From positions 1,237,001 to 1,301,000 of the forward strand of contig OY744520.1 of NCBI GenBank assembly GCA_963556195.1: 64,000 nucleotides of DNA, in the 5' to 3' direction. Origin of the DNA: Sepiola atlantica (taxonomy: Eukaryota > Mollusca > Cephalopoda > Sepiida > Sepiolidae). Position numbers and translations under genes: made by a program. The notes beneath the pieces were generated by a model. That model saw only the letters and a list, made by a program, of their open reading frames with translations, searched no databases and was not told the origin of the DNA. Position 1 is the first letter of the stretch. Every line of letters starts with the position of its first letter. Shown piece after piece: positions 1-12,970 of this stretch.

Positions 1-3000
1 GTTTCAATTCTTAGACGCTCATTTTAAACTTTTACTTAAATCTTTTTGTTGATTATTTTTGTATTTGGGCCGAATACTTGGTGTACAACCATAAAAGAAT
101 AATCATCATATTCAGTTTTACGTCCGTTTTACATGCTGGCATATGTTGGACGGCTTTTAGAAATTGACTTCCAAACTAACCTATATCTAACTAGGACTTT
201 ATTTAACCTTTCTTTCTCTCAAATCCATTCTTATCATTTCTTCTTATGTTTTCTTTGACCTCCTCCAATCAACTGATCCGGGTACAATAACTGATAATCC
301 AAGCACTCTTATCTATTATTTCAATGTGATCAAACAAACGAAGTCGCCTGCTCTGCACATATCTCTTTATACTGTTTAGATATAATCTTTCTTAAAGATC
401 ATCAGATCTAAGCCTGTTTTTAAGACTCAAATTATACATACATTTTATTATTCTCATATTATTTCTCTCTATGCAACACATATTGTCGCTCCTCACTGAC
501 CAGGTTTCACTTTCATATATCATCTAACAAATATAAGTTGAGTTGACATCGCCACATGGATTTTGAAGGACTTTGCCACAACTTCGCCAGAAGTAATGGT
601 ACTACGCTCATCACAACAGCGCCTTTACGATCCTCGTGGGCTTGGGAACAACAACAACAACTACTACTACTATTAGTAGTAGTAGTAGTAGTATCATTTT
701 GATTCCTATGAAAATACGTGTGTTTGTGTACATGCGTACAATCCGGATATATAAAGTAAGAGTCATGCTAACTCCAAAACACGCATTTCAGTTTCCTGAA
801 CACGTGTGCTTAAAGAAGATCTTTTTTGTTTTTTGTTCTACGCATCCTGGTATAAATCGCTGAAGTGGGCGTGTCCAGCATGGACAAAACAAAACTCATA
901 GTTTTTATTCACTTTTTTCAGAAGAAAGATAATCGCACGTCAAGGGTAGAAATACTTAGAAATATCTCACCCACCCACACTTTTTTGTATTGATAATGTT
1001 TTATTACTCATGGTTTTTTTATAGACGGTTTTATGCTTGAAGTGAGCACTTTCTTCCCTTAAATTTGAGACGCTAAACACACCCTTTTCTTTCGGGTAGA
1101 TAGAAAACGATTCATTCAGTGAGAACAATAAAGACTTTCTAAGCCGGGTGGAGATAAATACCCGTTGTTTTTGGACTCTTTACAAAATATAAAATGCACC
1201 CGCCTTTATTCGTTGATCCGAATAGAAAAGTTTTTTGTTTTTTTATTCACCATGTGTTTTCGATTATATATTTTACTTTTAAAAGTTTCGTAGATATGTC
1301 TTACTGGAAATCGATGAGAACTGTTTTAGTTGAAAAGGCGATATCTTAAGTAATGACTAAGTCTATTCATACACAAATATATTAACTTGATAGAATAGAC
1401 AAAAGTAAAGAGTTAAGAAGGGTTCCAAAGGTCTAGACGAAAACAGTGTTTTTTGTCGATATGTGCGTGGACTTGTGTATGAGTGAGTTTATGAGACTGT
1501 GTCGCTATGTTAATAGTCTATGACTGTGTCTTGTTCTGTTTGTCGAGATGCCTATAGCCAAGCGGCCAAAGTTTGATTTAGTTTGCCACCAAGTTATGAC
1601 TGACATTGGCAAGTTAAGTTTCTCACTGCTGGCTGTGCTTGAGTTCCTGCTTATGTAGCAAATGTTAGTGGGTGCTCGGTTCCCAGGTCTAATTGGTTGA
1701 AATCCAGTTACGGTAACCAATTGATATTGAGTATTTCGATAGAATTGACTAATCAGTATTAAGTATTTCAACATCGAATTTTTACAGAGATCGTTTTGTC
1801 TCATCTTTTGTTGATGTTTTTCTACAACTTCTAGAAGATCGTCATACACTGTAAACCCTATTTGATGTATTATTAAAAATGTTGTCAAATACTTGTCGAC
1901 AGAAATACGAGATATATATGACTCATAAAATAGCAAGAGAGTTTATGGTGGCAGTTGAAAAGGACATGTTTTAGCATGACACCGTATCATACGGTACCCA
2001 AACGTAACGTCTTCTTAAACGTAAAAGAAAACGCGTGTGTTTAAATTGATTTTGTCACAAAATAACATTTACCCCATTAATAACACACAAAAAAGAATGT
2101 ATACTTATTTTTTGCAAAAAATAATACTTGTAACTGTTCTAAATGTAAAAATAAAAAGTAAAATGATATTCCTGTCCATTCGGTCTCTATAGTATGGTCA
2201 ATCTAATTCCCAGTAATGTATGTGTTACATTATGGGGCGCGTATGTTGAATTGGGGATATGTGCACTAGTATAAATTTTGACACAGGAGAGTCGTTGCAG
2301 GTCACCATGGCCGCCCGAAGGCGAAATAAACAACTTTCCCAGGTTGAGTTAGCAACAGATCTGACCCATGGAGTCAAACTTGAGGGATGGAGTACAAAAT
2401 TATAAGACTCGAAACGATATAAGTTAATCTGTAGACATGACATCACGGAAAGCGGAAGAAAGAAAGAAAAGATTGAGACTGACTTGGAACTGTAATGAGA
2501 TTAGCGTTTTCTTAAAACGAAAAAGAGGGCACCGAGATTTCTCAATATGTATATCTATCTGGCTGTCTATCTATTTATGTGTCTGTCTATCTCAATGGTA
2601 AATTAGTATGTAATATCTGTATCTCTTCTTGATTAGTAAAGCGACATTGTATTTGTAAAACGTGAATACTTCTCTCTGGAATAAACCATCAACTTGAAGT
2701 CTATCTTTTAATTTGAAGTTCTTTTCTGTAAGATAATCGGACAGTAGAAATGGATTAAAACATTAGACTCAAACAGGACTAAAAGAGACGACACGGCGGA
2801 GAGAAATAGAATCGCTCGGCCCACAGTCAACAGCGAGAAAGAAGAAGATAAAAGAGGAAAGTATACACGCACACATGATGTGAAGGACACACGGCGCTTG
2901 TCGTTTAACTGTGAAATAAGAAGAAAAGAACAAAATGAAATAATGGATGCGCAAATAGCTCACAATTTAAACTTTTAATTATAGGGGAATACAGCATATG

Positions 3001-4931
3001 GCGTTATAGAGAGAATAGATCTAACGTTTGAAAAAGGGGGAAATGTGGAGATTAATTTACTAACATTAGTTAAACAAATTTTAATGAAATAAAAATAACA
3101 CTGAATTCCGGTTGCTTTTTTGTCGATAAATATATTTCGTTTTTTAAAGTAAAGAAACTAATAATGAAGTTGTATCAAACGTAAAATACGTGTCGTAGAT
3201 ACTCCGCGCTTTCACGTCAGTGATGACCTGGTTTCACTGCAAGTTTACGGTTTTAAATCATCAGACTCCATCCACCAGCAATCCAAGCATTTCTAAAAAC
3301 GAAAATCCGACCTCCTTTAATATTAGTATTGCTTTAAAAAAATACTTTTTCGTAATGTGCAAGATGCGCATTGATTTCACTTCAGCATAACATTGTTTTC
3401 TGTGATTAAATCCAAAATATGTTTTAGTTCTTATGAAAACATTGAAATATTGTCGATTAGCACATTAAATTTATCAATAGGGGGGGGGACAAAAATAAAT
3501 TATCTTTACTCAACTATGTCTTGTTTATTTAACGATAAATAAAGGCTAGAATGTAGCAAAAGAAGTGAAGAATGATCCCGCAAAAAGATGAAACAGAAAT
3601 TGCCTTAAAATTACTTTTTTTTTCTTCTAGTGATGAATAATTAATTGCACTTTTCATCTTTTCGGAAAGGTGTAAAAAGTGTTAATCAGGTTCAATCCGT
3701 TTTCATTTTAATTACTTTTGTAACAAATATTTTATACAAGAACATTCATATGCACTTCTTTTTTGATAATTTTCAGCAAACAATACTTATTCTTCTTTAG
3801 GTCGAATTGATTTTGTCATATTAAAACAACGCATTTATTTTTGTAATATATATTTTTGTATATATATTTTTCGATAAAAGTAAATATTAATTGTTTGGGA
3901 TTTTTTTAAAGGAAATTGTCATTCTGAAACCAAGTCAGTTTTTAAATATATATTTTATTTATGCATACCAAGGTGTGACGTTTGAATGACAGTATATGTG
4001 ATGTCATGCTAAATCCGTCCCTTTAAACAGCCAACATTTCTGAGATGCTGAGTACGTATTCATCGTTAAGCTTCTCACCTAAAAGAGTGCGGTCTGACTT
4101 GTGTTTATTAAATCCGATACTTTTATGACAGGAAATAGAAAAAACGACACAACTACCTTTCACAGTCTATGAATTTACGAACATGGGAAATCATTAATTC
4201 ATGAAGCAATGGGGGATACAGAATATATAATGATTTGTGATGAGAGAAGGGAGGGGGTTATTAACCTCTGTGGGGCGAAGTTTAGTGTTGGGACAAAGAA
4301 GAGCAATGGAAAGAGAGACGATTCAAATAATTAGCACTCATGTTAGGGTCTAGTGATCTGCCAATTGGGTCAAGCCGAGGGATACAACACCATGAGAGAA
4401 TATTCAATTAAGTAATTAAATAATGTGGAACAATAATGACTGATCGAGTGACAGGCAGTGTAGAATGAATTGGCAAACCCATATGAATGTTAAGTCTCCA
4501 ATATTAGAACCCTAAACGCATTTATTTATGTAAATCAGATTTGTGTACTCATGAAAAAACTTAATATCTTAATATAATAGTCATTGTGTGTCTGTTTATG
4601 AAAATTGTGTTTTTCGTTTATAACATTGAAAATATTCCATCATAATGTATAAAATAGAAAGAGCGATACGGTGCGTGACATCATCTTTTAACGTTAATTT
4701 TCTTTCCTTTTACTTTTTGTTTTTGTTCTTGTTATTTTATTTTATATTTTATCGACTATTTAAGTGGTTGTGAATGCAATGATTTTTTTTTTAAATTACC
4801 GGATGTGATTCGCTAGAGTCATAAATAAAAAATATGCGATGTATATATGTTTTCGTAGAAGTAAAGAAGTACGCTGTAACTGAATCGACAATTTAAATTT
4901 TTTAATGATTTAAATATTTAATAAATATTGT

Positions 4932-4935
<4 letters not shown>
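1..4935. other. AT-rich DNA, no recognised gene
   Basis: I see only short open frames. The longest, a 143-codon reverse frame at 1505-1936, resembles no family I know. There are small simple repeats (a TAG/CTA run near 661-692 and tct/atct runs near 2547-2592) and no splice-bounded exon I would defend. Confidence 0.5.

Positions 4936-5029
<94 letters not shown>
4936..5029. repeat. (AAT)n microsatellite
   Basis: This uninterrupted AAT run ends exactly where the LINE 3' UTR begins. Translations such as poly-N or poly-I across it are artefacts. Confidence 0.97.
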
Positions 5030-5325
5030 CGAGGAGGGAAAGCGCAAACCAGACCTCCACTGGAAGAGCGCGGACAGCTCTGGGACCTTGGGGAGGCTTG
5101 TTGCCACCCGGGCCCCAGAGGGGACCAATGGCCCTTATCAGCGGGAAATCGGTGGTAGGTTGCTGTTGCGATTACCGCAAGGTCATCAGCGGTGATGAAC
5201 GAAAAGAGGTGGAGCATACTGGAAGTCTGAGGAGACTTGTTGTCACTCAGACTCCAGGGAATACCACAGGTTGTCGGCAGTGGGCGATCACTGACGATGA
5301 CCAGTGTGATAACTCCTAGTGAGTA
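5030..5325 (+). mobile_element. R4/Dong-like LINE, 3' UTR-only copy
   Basis: This stretch of about 296 bp is nearly the same sequence as the 3' UTR of the large LINE at 59958-62860 and of the copy at 19035-19279. It starts with cgaggagggaaagcg and ends with cctagtgagtaaataataat, running straight into a (TAA)n tail. It is a strongly 5'-truncated insertion without coding capacity and is flanked by AAT repeats on both sides in the same orientation. The open frames through it belong to the UTR and the microsatellite and are not genes. Confidence 0.85.

Positions 5326-5412
<87 letters not shown>
5326..5412. repeat. (AAT)n tail and microsatellite
   Basis: This is a perfect AAT run directly following the LINE 3' UTR. 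Part of it may be the element's own TAA tail and part the pre-existing target. Confidence 0.95.
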
Positions 5413-5774
5413 CGTAATTTTATTGAATTATTGAAGTTGCCACAATTTAATTCAAGCATAACAATGGGTAAACTTATATGTATATAAAGTAAAGACGTTT
5501 TGACCCTCCAACTTTGACTATAGTGAGAAAATATCCACATGCATAATACACTACTGAAATATACATTGCAATACTATTATTCACTCAAGCGTGTTTGCAG
5601 AAACTTTTTCATTATTTCCACTACATATAATGATTATTGTTTTCCGCTTGTCATTTTTTTTCACACATAATGATTATTATATGTATTAATAAATCACTCA
5701 GTCTCACAGACATTGGTCTCTATACTTACTCCCTGCAAATTATCTACTCTACCCAACACTCCAATTTGTATTTC

Positions 5775-6261
5775 AATTACAGATTACGGGTATATAATAC
5801 CGCTATTCCAAAAAACATAACATCCATGCGTTAGCGAATAACGGATTACGTTAAAACAAAGACATCACACGTTGCATTACAAAATAACAAAATACACTTC
5901 CACGCTTAGTAAATGCACTTCTTAATTTTATAAAATTAAGAATAAACATAACATAATAAGAATCATAGTAATACATGCTTCATTTGTCAGCATCAACATA
6001 GGTTTCTTTAAAAACCATTTCTTTCCAAAATTATTTTTTAAAATTTATCTGAGAAACAAACCACAAAACCTATCTTTGTTCTTTTATCCCCCCGCCCAAG
6101 AAAAAAAAATTCCAAACGATACTTTTTTATTTATTTATTGGCACACACGAGGGAACTCATGGGTTATTTACGCTTCCAAATTATTGAGCATTACATATAA
6201 AAATAATATAATAGTAATCATATCCATATCATTTTTTACATACATGTTTCATTCGTTACCA
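5775..6261. repeat. Duplicated segment, copy A
   Basis: This matches 7175-7690 over several hundred bases with many substitutions and small indels. Shared landmarks in the same order include ccgctattccaaaaaa, cgcttagtaa, cacttcttaatt, acataataagaat and catttcttt/catttattt. No coding sense is visible. Copy A is interrupted at about 6262 by a PLE fragment that copy B lacks. Confidence 0.75.
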
Positions 6262-6650
6262 TCCTCTCGAAAAGACGTCCAGTCCCCCCACCACCACCAT
6301 AAAAATAATGTGATTTATTTTTTTAAATGTAATTGCAGTGCCAATTATGTGGGCCGGACGACGTTGAGATTAGACAACAGAATACAGCAACACATCCCCA
6401 GTTAAATCAGGAAAGGAACCTTCCGGTCACGGGACGTTCTAAGAAATACATACGGTTCTTCGATAACTAACCACCTGATAAATAACCCGTTGTGCGCAAC
6501 GAACTTTAGCACAGATTCATTTTCCATCTTAAGCTGTGCTCACTCATCTTATCATTTGAAAATCTTGGAGACTATCCACGTTCGCCTCAAGAGGCCCTCA
6601 CTCTGCAAACAGAAGGTGTGTCTCTTGGGATTGAGTGTGATTAGTCTCTA
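6262..6650 (+). pseudogene. Penelope-like element, GIY-YIG C-terminal fragment
   Basis: The frame around 6290-6404 reads NVIYFFKCNCSANYVGRTTL followed by RLDNRIQQHIPS, the usual start of a GIY-YIG endonuclease domain in a PLE polyprotein (the YVGRTT motif stands for the second part of GIY-YIG). After a stop at 6403-6405 the reading continues to about 6650 with SSITNHLINNPLCA, SFSILSCAH, LKILETIHVRLKRPSLCKQK and LGLSVI, which match the remainder of the domain and C-terminus in order. The reverse-transcriptase part is absent, so this is a 5'-truncated, decayed copy. It sits inside one copy of a duplicated segment and is missing from the other, so it came later than that duplication. Confidence 0.8.
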
Positions 6651-6905
6651 AGACACAACCTCCATTCCATATAACATCACGCTTATTTTATTCTAAATTT
6701 GAACTGTTTGTTTTTTCCCCTTCATAACATAACGCTAATTTCATTTTAAATATAAAAGGTTTTCTTTCTTTTTTTTAAATCCCACGATATCAGCCTTGTA
6801 AAGTGTGGGCGAAACTAGTCGATTGGCAATTTTTTTTTCTTATCCCCGAAATCCCCTAAATCTTTTAATTATGAAAGATTCAACACGTCTTCCCTTCATT
6901 ATTGC

Positions 6906-6908
<3 letters not shown>

Positions 6909-6984
<76 letters not shown>
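6909..6984. repeat. (TA)n microsatellite
   Basis: A perfect TA run of about 75 bp. The matching place in the next repeat copy (7793-7811) has only about 19 bp. Confidence 0.97.
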
Positions 6985-6989
<5 letters not shown>

Positions 6990-7019
6990 TGCCCCCACCC
7001 TCATACCCCACCCCAACAA

Positions 7020-8500
7020 ATGATTTCCACTTTTTATTTGTTTGCCAATGCAAAATAATGATTTGCTTACTAAATATTATTAGGGAACTCAAGGTTTGTT
7101 TGGGCACGGGGTTAATTTGAGTCACCAACTCATTTTCACTGCGTGGCGCCGCTGTTATGGATGACATCTAAAAATGACAGATTACGAGAATATCATTCCG
7201 CTATTCCAAAAAAATAACATCTCTACGTCTTAGAATAACAGATTACGTTAAAAAAAATAACTCGCTGCATTACAAAATAACAGAATACAATTTTACGCTT
7301 AGTAAGTACACTTCTTAATTATATAACATAATAAGAATTATAGTAATATTATTATTTATGCCAACTAATACATGTTTCAGTCGTCAACATTAGAAATAGA
7401 TTTCTTTAAATAGCATTTATTTCACGCTTATTCAAAGATGTAAAAATATTCAACTCGAAAAACACCATAACACCTGTCGTTGTTCTTTTACCCCACTCCC
7501 ACCCAACACACCAAAAAAAACAATAATACAAACGATTTATACTTTTAATTTATTGGCAGTAAACGCTATTAAGGAAGGCAGGGTTAACTTATGATTCCAA
7601 ATTCCTGACCATTACATCTAAACATAATAAAATAATAATCATAGCAATATTATTATTTTTATAAATACATGTTTTATTCTTCTAACTTAAAAAAATAATT
7701 ATTGAAATAAAATTATTATTACGGTAACTGAAAGGTCTTTTTATATATTTTACTAGAAAAAGAAATCGGGGATTCACACAAGAAAACCTGTTTATATATA
7801 TATATATATATCAAACTGCGAATTCTCCTAAACTCAACAAACGATTTTTACTTTTTCTGCCAATACAACATAATGATTTGCTTACTAAATATTATTATGG
7901 AACTCAGGGGTTGTTTGGGTCAGGGGATTAATTTGGGTAACTAACTCATTTCACAGTGTAGTGCCGCCATTATGGATGGCATCAAAAAAGTGCACCAATT
8001 ATACTGACTTTTCATTGAAAAGTCAAGTTGTGTTTATCTTTATTGATGTTCGACCGGTTTTAATAAAGTGTTGCGTATAAAAAGATATATTGCATATTTC
8101 GATGAGTCTTACTTTAATTTACCCAAATTACCCCGTCAATCTTTCAGAAATCGGATGAAAACATAACCAAACCTTTTTTTAATATCACAAACGTTAAATA
8201 CCCCCTTCCCCCAACCAAACCAAAAAAGAGGACTCTACTTTTTTTAATTTTTGGCCAATAGGAAATAATCATTTTCTTATTCAATATAATTAGGGAACCC
8301 AGGGTTTATTAGGGTCAGCAAATCATCTTCACAGCATAGTGCCGCCATTACGGATGGCATAAAAATGCATTTTCATTGAAAAGTAAAGTACATGTTCAAT
8401 TGATTTTAATAAAGTTTTGAGTATAAAAAGATTATTTCTTATTATGATGAGTCTTACTTTAACTGACCAAAATTACCCATGTCAATGTTTTAAAAGCGTT
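7020..8500. repeat. Degenerate tandem repeat, three copies
   Basis: Three diverged copies begin near 7050, 7866 and 8258. Each contains ataatgatttgctt or a close variant, then tagggaac(t/c)ca(a/g)gg, then gccgcc(g/a)ttatggatg, and copies 2 and 3 share ttttcattgaaaagt and aataaagt. Copy spacing is about 810 and 395 bp. The block 7175-7690, which duplicates 5775-6261, lies between copies 1 and 2. No ORF is conserved between copies. Confidence 0.75.
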
Positions 8501-9009
8501 CATAAAGTAGTTGGTATTCACGACCCGCAAACAATTAAAAACAAGATGATACATTACACTGATACTTTCATATTGCTTTACTAGTATCCCATTTACTAAC
8601 TCAAAATGTTTTTTTCATTAAGATTAACTTAACAGTGCGAAATTATCAAGCAATGAATCCATTTGGAGAATACTTAACTTACACATACATGTAGAGCATC
8701 CCCCAGTTATCCACGTGTTAGTCCATCTAAAAAATTGACAGCGGATATACTTTACTGTAAGTTTTATGATACTATACTTATTCTTTTCTTTTGGTCGATA
8801 TATTTGATGTTTTATATGTATCTTTATGTATTTTTTATATATTTTTTATATATTTTTAAAGCTTAAGTGTTATTACCTGCAGTAATGTCATTATTAATGG
8901 TCCTCTGCGAAGATTTTCTTTTAAAACTCATGAGTTAAGGATGCAATATAACTCCTTGTTTTTTAACTTTAATAAAATCTGATTAATTTTCATTTTATTA
9001 TGTCATTCA

Positions 9010-9174
<165 letters not shown>

Positions 9175-9516
9175 GTCACTTACCTATTTATTTTTAAAAT
9201 TCTAAAGTTAAAAAATACGGTAATACAAAACAGAAAGTTTATTAAGCAAATTCATTTATGGGAGTTTAAAATTACAGCAAATTCTCAAAGTTTCCACCTT
9301 CGTCCTGCATGCATAGCTCCATTCTTTTTTGCAAGGAATTTACGACTCTTTGTAGCATATTTGATTGATTATGAAATAAATATATATAGAAACAAATATA
9401 TAAACGAAAAAATTTAAAATAACAAATAGCAGTAATTAGAGAGTAAGATAACAGTTATCAAAAGTTCATAGTATGTTTGTGCATCATATGGTGATCATTT
9501 TAAATAGCTAAGTGAA

Positions 9517-9518
<2 letters not shown>

Positions 9519-9577
<59 letters not shown>
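9519..9577. repeat. (TA)n microsatellite
   Basis: A perfect TA run directly visible in the sequence. Confidence 0.97.
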
Positions 9578-9579
<2 letters not shown>

Positions 9580-10128
9580 GGTGAAGTACACGACAAGTTA
9601 TGAAAATGAAATGTTGTGGTAGTCAAAATGTTTGGAAACAGACAAACGGAAAACAGGTTAGAATACAGCAGAAAAACAAAAAACAAGAGATTTTACCGGT
9701 TTCGTTCGTATTATTGAACGTCTTAAGAAAAAGTGAAGATTTGGAAACAATTTTATTTTGAAGGCCCACACATGGGAGAACGAGGAGATGATCCAATTGG
9801 ACCATATGAGAAGAAATTTAGCTACATTGAAATATGATTTGACAAGTAGGTGACATATTCTATTTTATTTCTTCTTATACCTGCATCCATTCTCCTTTTC
9901 TTTTTCATTTCTAGCATAGGGGAGGCGGTTGGTGGAGGGGGATAAAGGCGATAAGAGGGAAGAAGACAGAGAAACTAGCCAGGATAAACACACATAAAGT
10001 TGAAGATATATATATAAGCATGCATACAATTATGTATGTAAATATATATAAGTATAAATAAACACAAATTAAACCATTACAACATAGGAATGTACATGAA
10101 ATTGATACACCGAGCACAAGCCTCCAAA

Positions 10129-10170
10129 AATTAATCGGAAAATATCTGCTTTGATATTTTCCGATTAATT
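10129..10170. repeat. Perfect 18-bp-arm hairpin
   Basis: The arm aattaatcggaaaatatc and its exact reverse complement gatattttccgattaatt are separated by the six bases tgcttt. It lies about 20 bp before a LINE C-terminal remnant and may be a fold-back remnant or a structured RNA end; I cannot decide. Confidence 0.9.
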
Positions 10171-10184
10171 AAAAACCGGGTGTC

Positions 10185-10660
10185 CAATGCAGACTTGTTT
10201 ACACTTTGTGGCATCAATGGAATAGAAAGTTTCCTGATCCAATCACAACATCGCTGGGCAGGTATGTTGTTCGTATGGACGATTGTAGGATACCAAAGCA
10301 ACTCATGTACACTCAGCTTGATGGTCGTAACTGAAATGTTGGATGCCCTTGGCTTCGCTACAGAGACAAATTAACAGCTAACCTTGCAGCTGTCCAGATC
10401 AATAGCTGAATTTTGAGCTCAATGCTAATGATAGAGACGTTTGGAAGATTATGTGTCACCAGTGAATAGAAATGCTTGTATTCACAAATTAAAGGAAACT
10501 AGGCTTAGAACAAAAGCAAATGAAAAAATACCGGCAACGCTTTCCCCCAATCCTCGCGCCTGCGACCACTGTGGCTTTGTGTGCAGGTCTCAAACTGGAC
10601 TCAAACGTCACCTTCGCCTGAGCGAGTGTCGACACAAACAACCGTGAACGGAGATATTTG
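10185..10660 (+). pseudogene. LINE ORF2 C-terminal fragment with zinc finger
   Basis: Across two frames the sequence reads HRWAG, then VVRMDDCRIPKQLMYTQLDG, then CPWLRYRDKLTANL, which is the conserved region after the reverse transcriptase in many APE-type LINEs (RWAGH..RM.D.R.PK...Y.EL..G.R..G.P.LRY.D). The final open frame at 10441-10647 ends in a C2H2-like finger, CDHCGFVCRSQTGLKRHLR followed by LSECRH, which is where these LINEs carry a C-terminal nucleic-acid-binding finger. The frameshift near 10260 and the stop near 10372 show that it is dead. The upstream reverse transcriptase is absent, so the copy is 5'-truncated. Confidence 0.75.
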
Positions 10661-10838
10661 TCAGAACCTCATACGTCGAAATCTACGGAAGAAACCATGA
10701 TATATATGCTGATGTTTGTGAACATCGTTTTGTTTTAATTTATACTTGTATGCAGCATATACAGCACTCTATACATGTTTTGATTCATTCCTGAAGTAGG
10801 TATTGAATAAATAAAAAGAGTAAAATCGTGTGAAACCA

Positions 10839-10846
10839 TATATATA

Positions 10847-10902
<56 letters not shown>
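10839..10902. repeat. (TA)n microsatellite
   Basis: A TA run with one interruption (atatatctat) near its start. Confidence 0.96.
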
Positions 10903-10906
<4 letters not shown>

Positions 10907-11924
10907 TTGAAGGAAAATCGGAATAAGAAAATAAAATAAAAAGATTCGTGTATGTTCGATATTGGACAAATTCTAGTCGTTGTTTATTTGGAGTGAGAAG
11001 AAATTGTTTTGAAAAGTCTCAAGGAAAATAAAAACTAGGAATGCTTAAACATTATTTATTAGAATGTAATATTCGATTAGAGAAAATAAAACTAGTTGAA
11101 ATGAATGTTAACTGTGATGTCGCATGATTTTTTTTTTTTAGAAAATATGCAGTTCAATAAGATCTGGAAGTATTCGGCGATTGAGGACAGTCGAACCTTT
11201 GGAGAAAAACTATCGTAGTCCGTCGTGAGGATGGATAAGATAATTTGCGACACTTAAATATCCCCCCTCTCTCTCTCGCTCTCTCGCTATATCTCTCTCT
11301 CTCTCTCTCGTGTGAATCTACAGTAAAATAAACAAGCTAAGTTAAATCGCACGTTAGCGTTTTTATTTCGTTTGTAATAAGAATAACTCTTCCATTCGGC
11401 CACATTCTCCTCTCAAGAGATATCCTCATGGTTTAATTCAGCTCCCATGAAACTCTAACAGGCTCTCATTATGTCAACCTCACGAGCAACATTGTGGATA
11501 ATACAATTACCATTTTTGTTTTTTTCCATGATCACTTTTGCCGAATATTCTACAAACACTGATACCTTAGTGTAACAAGATAAAAGACAGGTGTGTAAAA
11601 AGGGTTAGTCTGGTTAAATTTTCCAATTAGAATTCAAGTAAAGCTACGTGTCCCGACAGTGACGTCAGACAGACAGGAAGCAAAAAGTCTTACATCGCGA
11701 ATGAGCAGGAAATTGTTTTTTCTCTTTTGGACTAAACCAGCAGTAAGAGAGAGGGCAATGGTTCAGGATATTTGCTGCCTCTCTCTATGAGGGAATGGAT
11801 TGGGTGTTTTATGCGTATACACGTATGCTATGATAAAAGAAGAAACCCCAAAGTGAATTATAAAAAAAAAACAATTCCATTTGTCGATATTTCTGTTTTA
11901 ATAACGTTTTTGAAATCTGTTATT

Positions 11925-11974
11925 GAGAAGAAGAAGAAGAAGAAGAAGAAGAAGAAGAAGAAGAAGAAGAAGAA
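11925..11974. repeat. (AAG)n microsatellite
   Basis: A perfect AAG run. The poly-K or poly-S translations through it are artefacts. Confidence 0.97.
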
Positions 11975-12950
11975 AACAGCGACAAAGAGAAGAGAAGATG
12001 GAAGCATTGACTACAGAAGAAAGGCTTTGAAATCTTTTCTGTAACCTCGTCAATTCTTATTGTTGGAACTATTGTATATTTTTATATATTAAAACAATGA
12101 CATTATCGCAAATATAGCATCTTCATTTTGTTAGAGAGTACGGAGGGCTAAGAGATATATTCAACAAAATTACGTTATATTAGAGACAGCGCGTTTTTTA
12201 AATAGTCAGGTGAATTAAAACGGTGCATGTGGGATTCTCTCCCTCAGGATCACCTAGAAAAAGAAAACTATGGTGAAAGCCTCTGAGAAGTTTTGGTTGA
12301 ATGAATTAATTAACATTTAAATAATCTAGGTTCTATACAATCATCTATTCATTCCAGGAGTGATTCAGCATAAATGAAGCGACGAGGACACAGACATGAA
12401 GGGACATCCAATATTTTATGAAAGAAGGATTTGGAATTCATAAACAGAATAGAAATCCTTAACGAGTGTCGATTATCATAATACGCAAACGTAATACGTA
12501 TTATTTACAACTTATGGACTTGCTTGATTCTGTTGTTTTCGTATAAAATTAGGTAAGCATAGGATGGGCCACGTACGGGTTACCAAAATCCATAATGAAA
12601 GTAATGATATGGGCCCGAAAAGAACTGAATACAGCATGCCCATCAGCAATCCGAACCGAAGCTCTTCTTCACCACCGCTACATTAAGAATTGACAACAAT
12701 AAAATTGCAGCTATCTACTTGAATATAAAATGCAGCAAATATTGCATATTGTTGACTGCCAGCAACCCCTTACCTTCGGCCAAATTCCGTGTTGATTTTC
12801 CTTCTTCAGTTGTATAATTGTTCCCAATAATATTTCTCCGATTTGGATTTATTTAGTATAAATATAGGACCACATTTCTTGTTCTGGTTGGCAAAGGTTT
12901 ATCAGGAAAATCGTTTTCCTTATAAATTTATACTAAATAGAAATGAACCA

Positions 12951-12970
12951 GATTCATTTGCAAATGAATC
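12951..12970. repeat. Perfect 20-bp palindrome
   Basis: gattcatttgcaaatgaatc equals its own reverse complement. Its centre atttgcaaat resembles a POU-domain octamer half-site pair, but nothing around it supports a regulatory role. Confidence 0.9.

Noticed and set aside
1505..1936. 143-codon reverse frame
   Set aside because: No recognisable domain, no splice context and no repeat partner; length alone is weak evidence in 64 kb of sequence. A tatagccaagcggccaaag stretch in it resembles a tRNA A box, but no B box at a proper distance was found.
4910..5540. Poly-Asn, poly-Ile and poly-Leu proteins
   Set aside because: AAT-repeat translation joined to a LINE 3' UTR.
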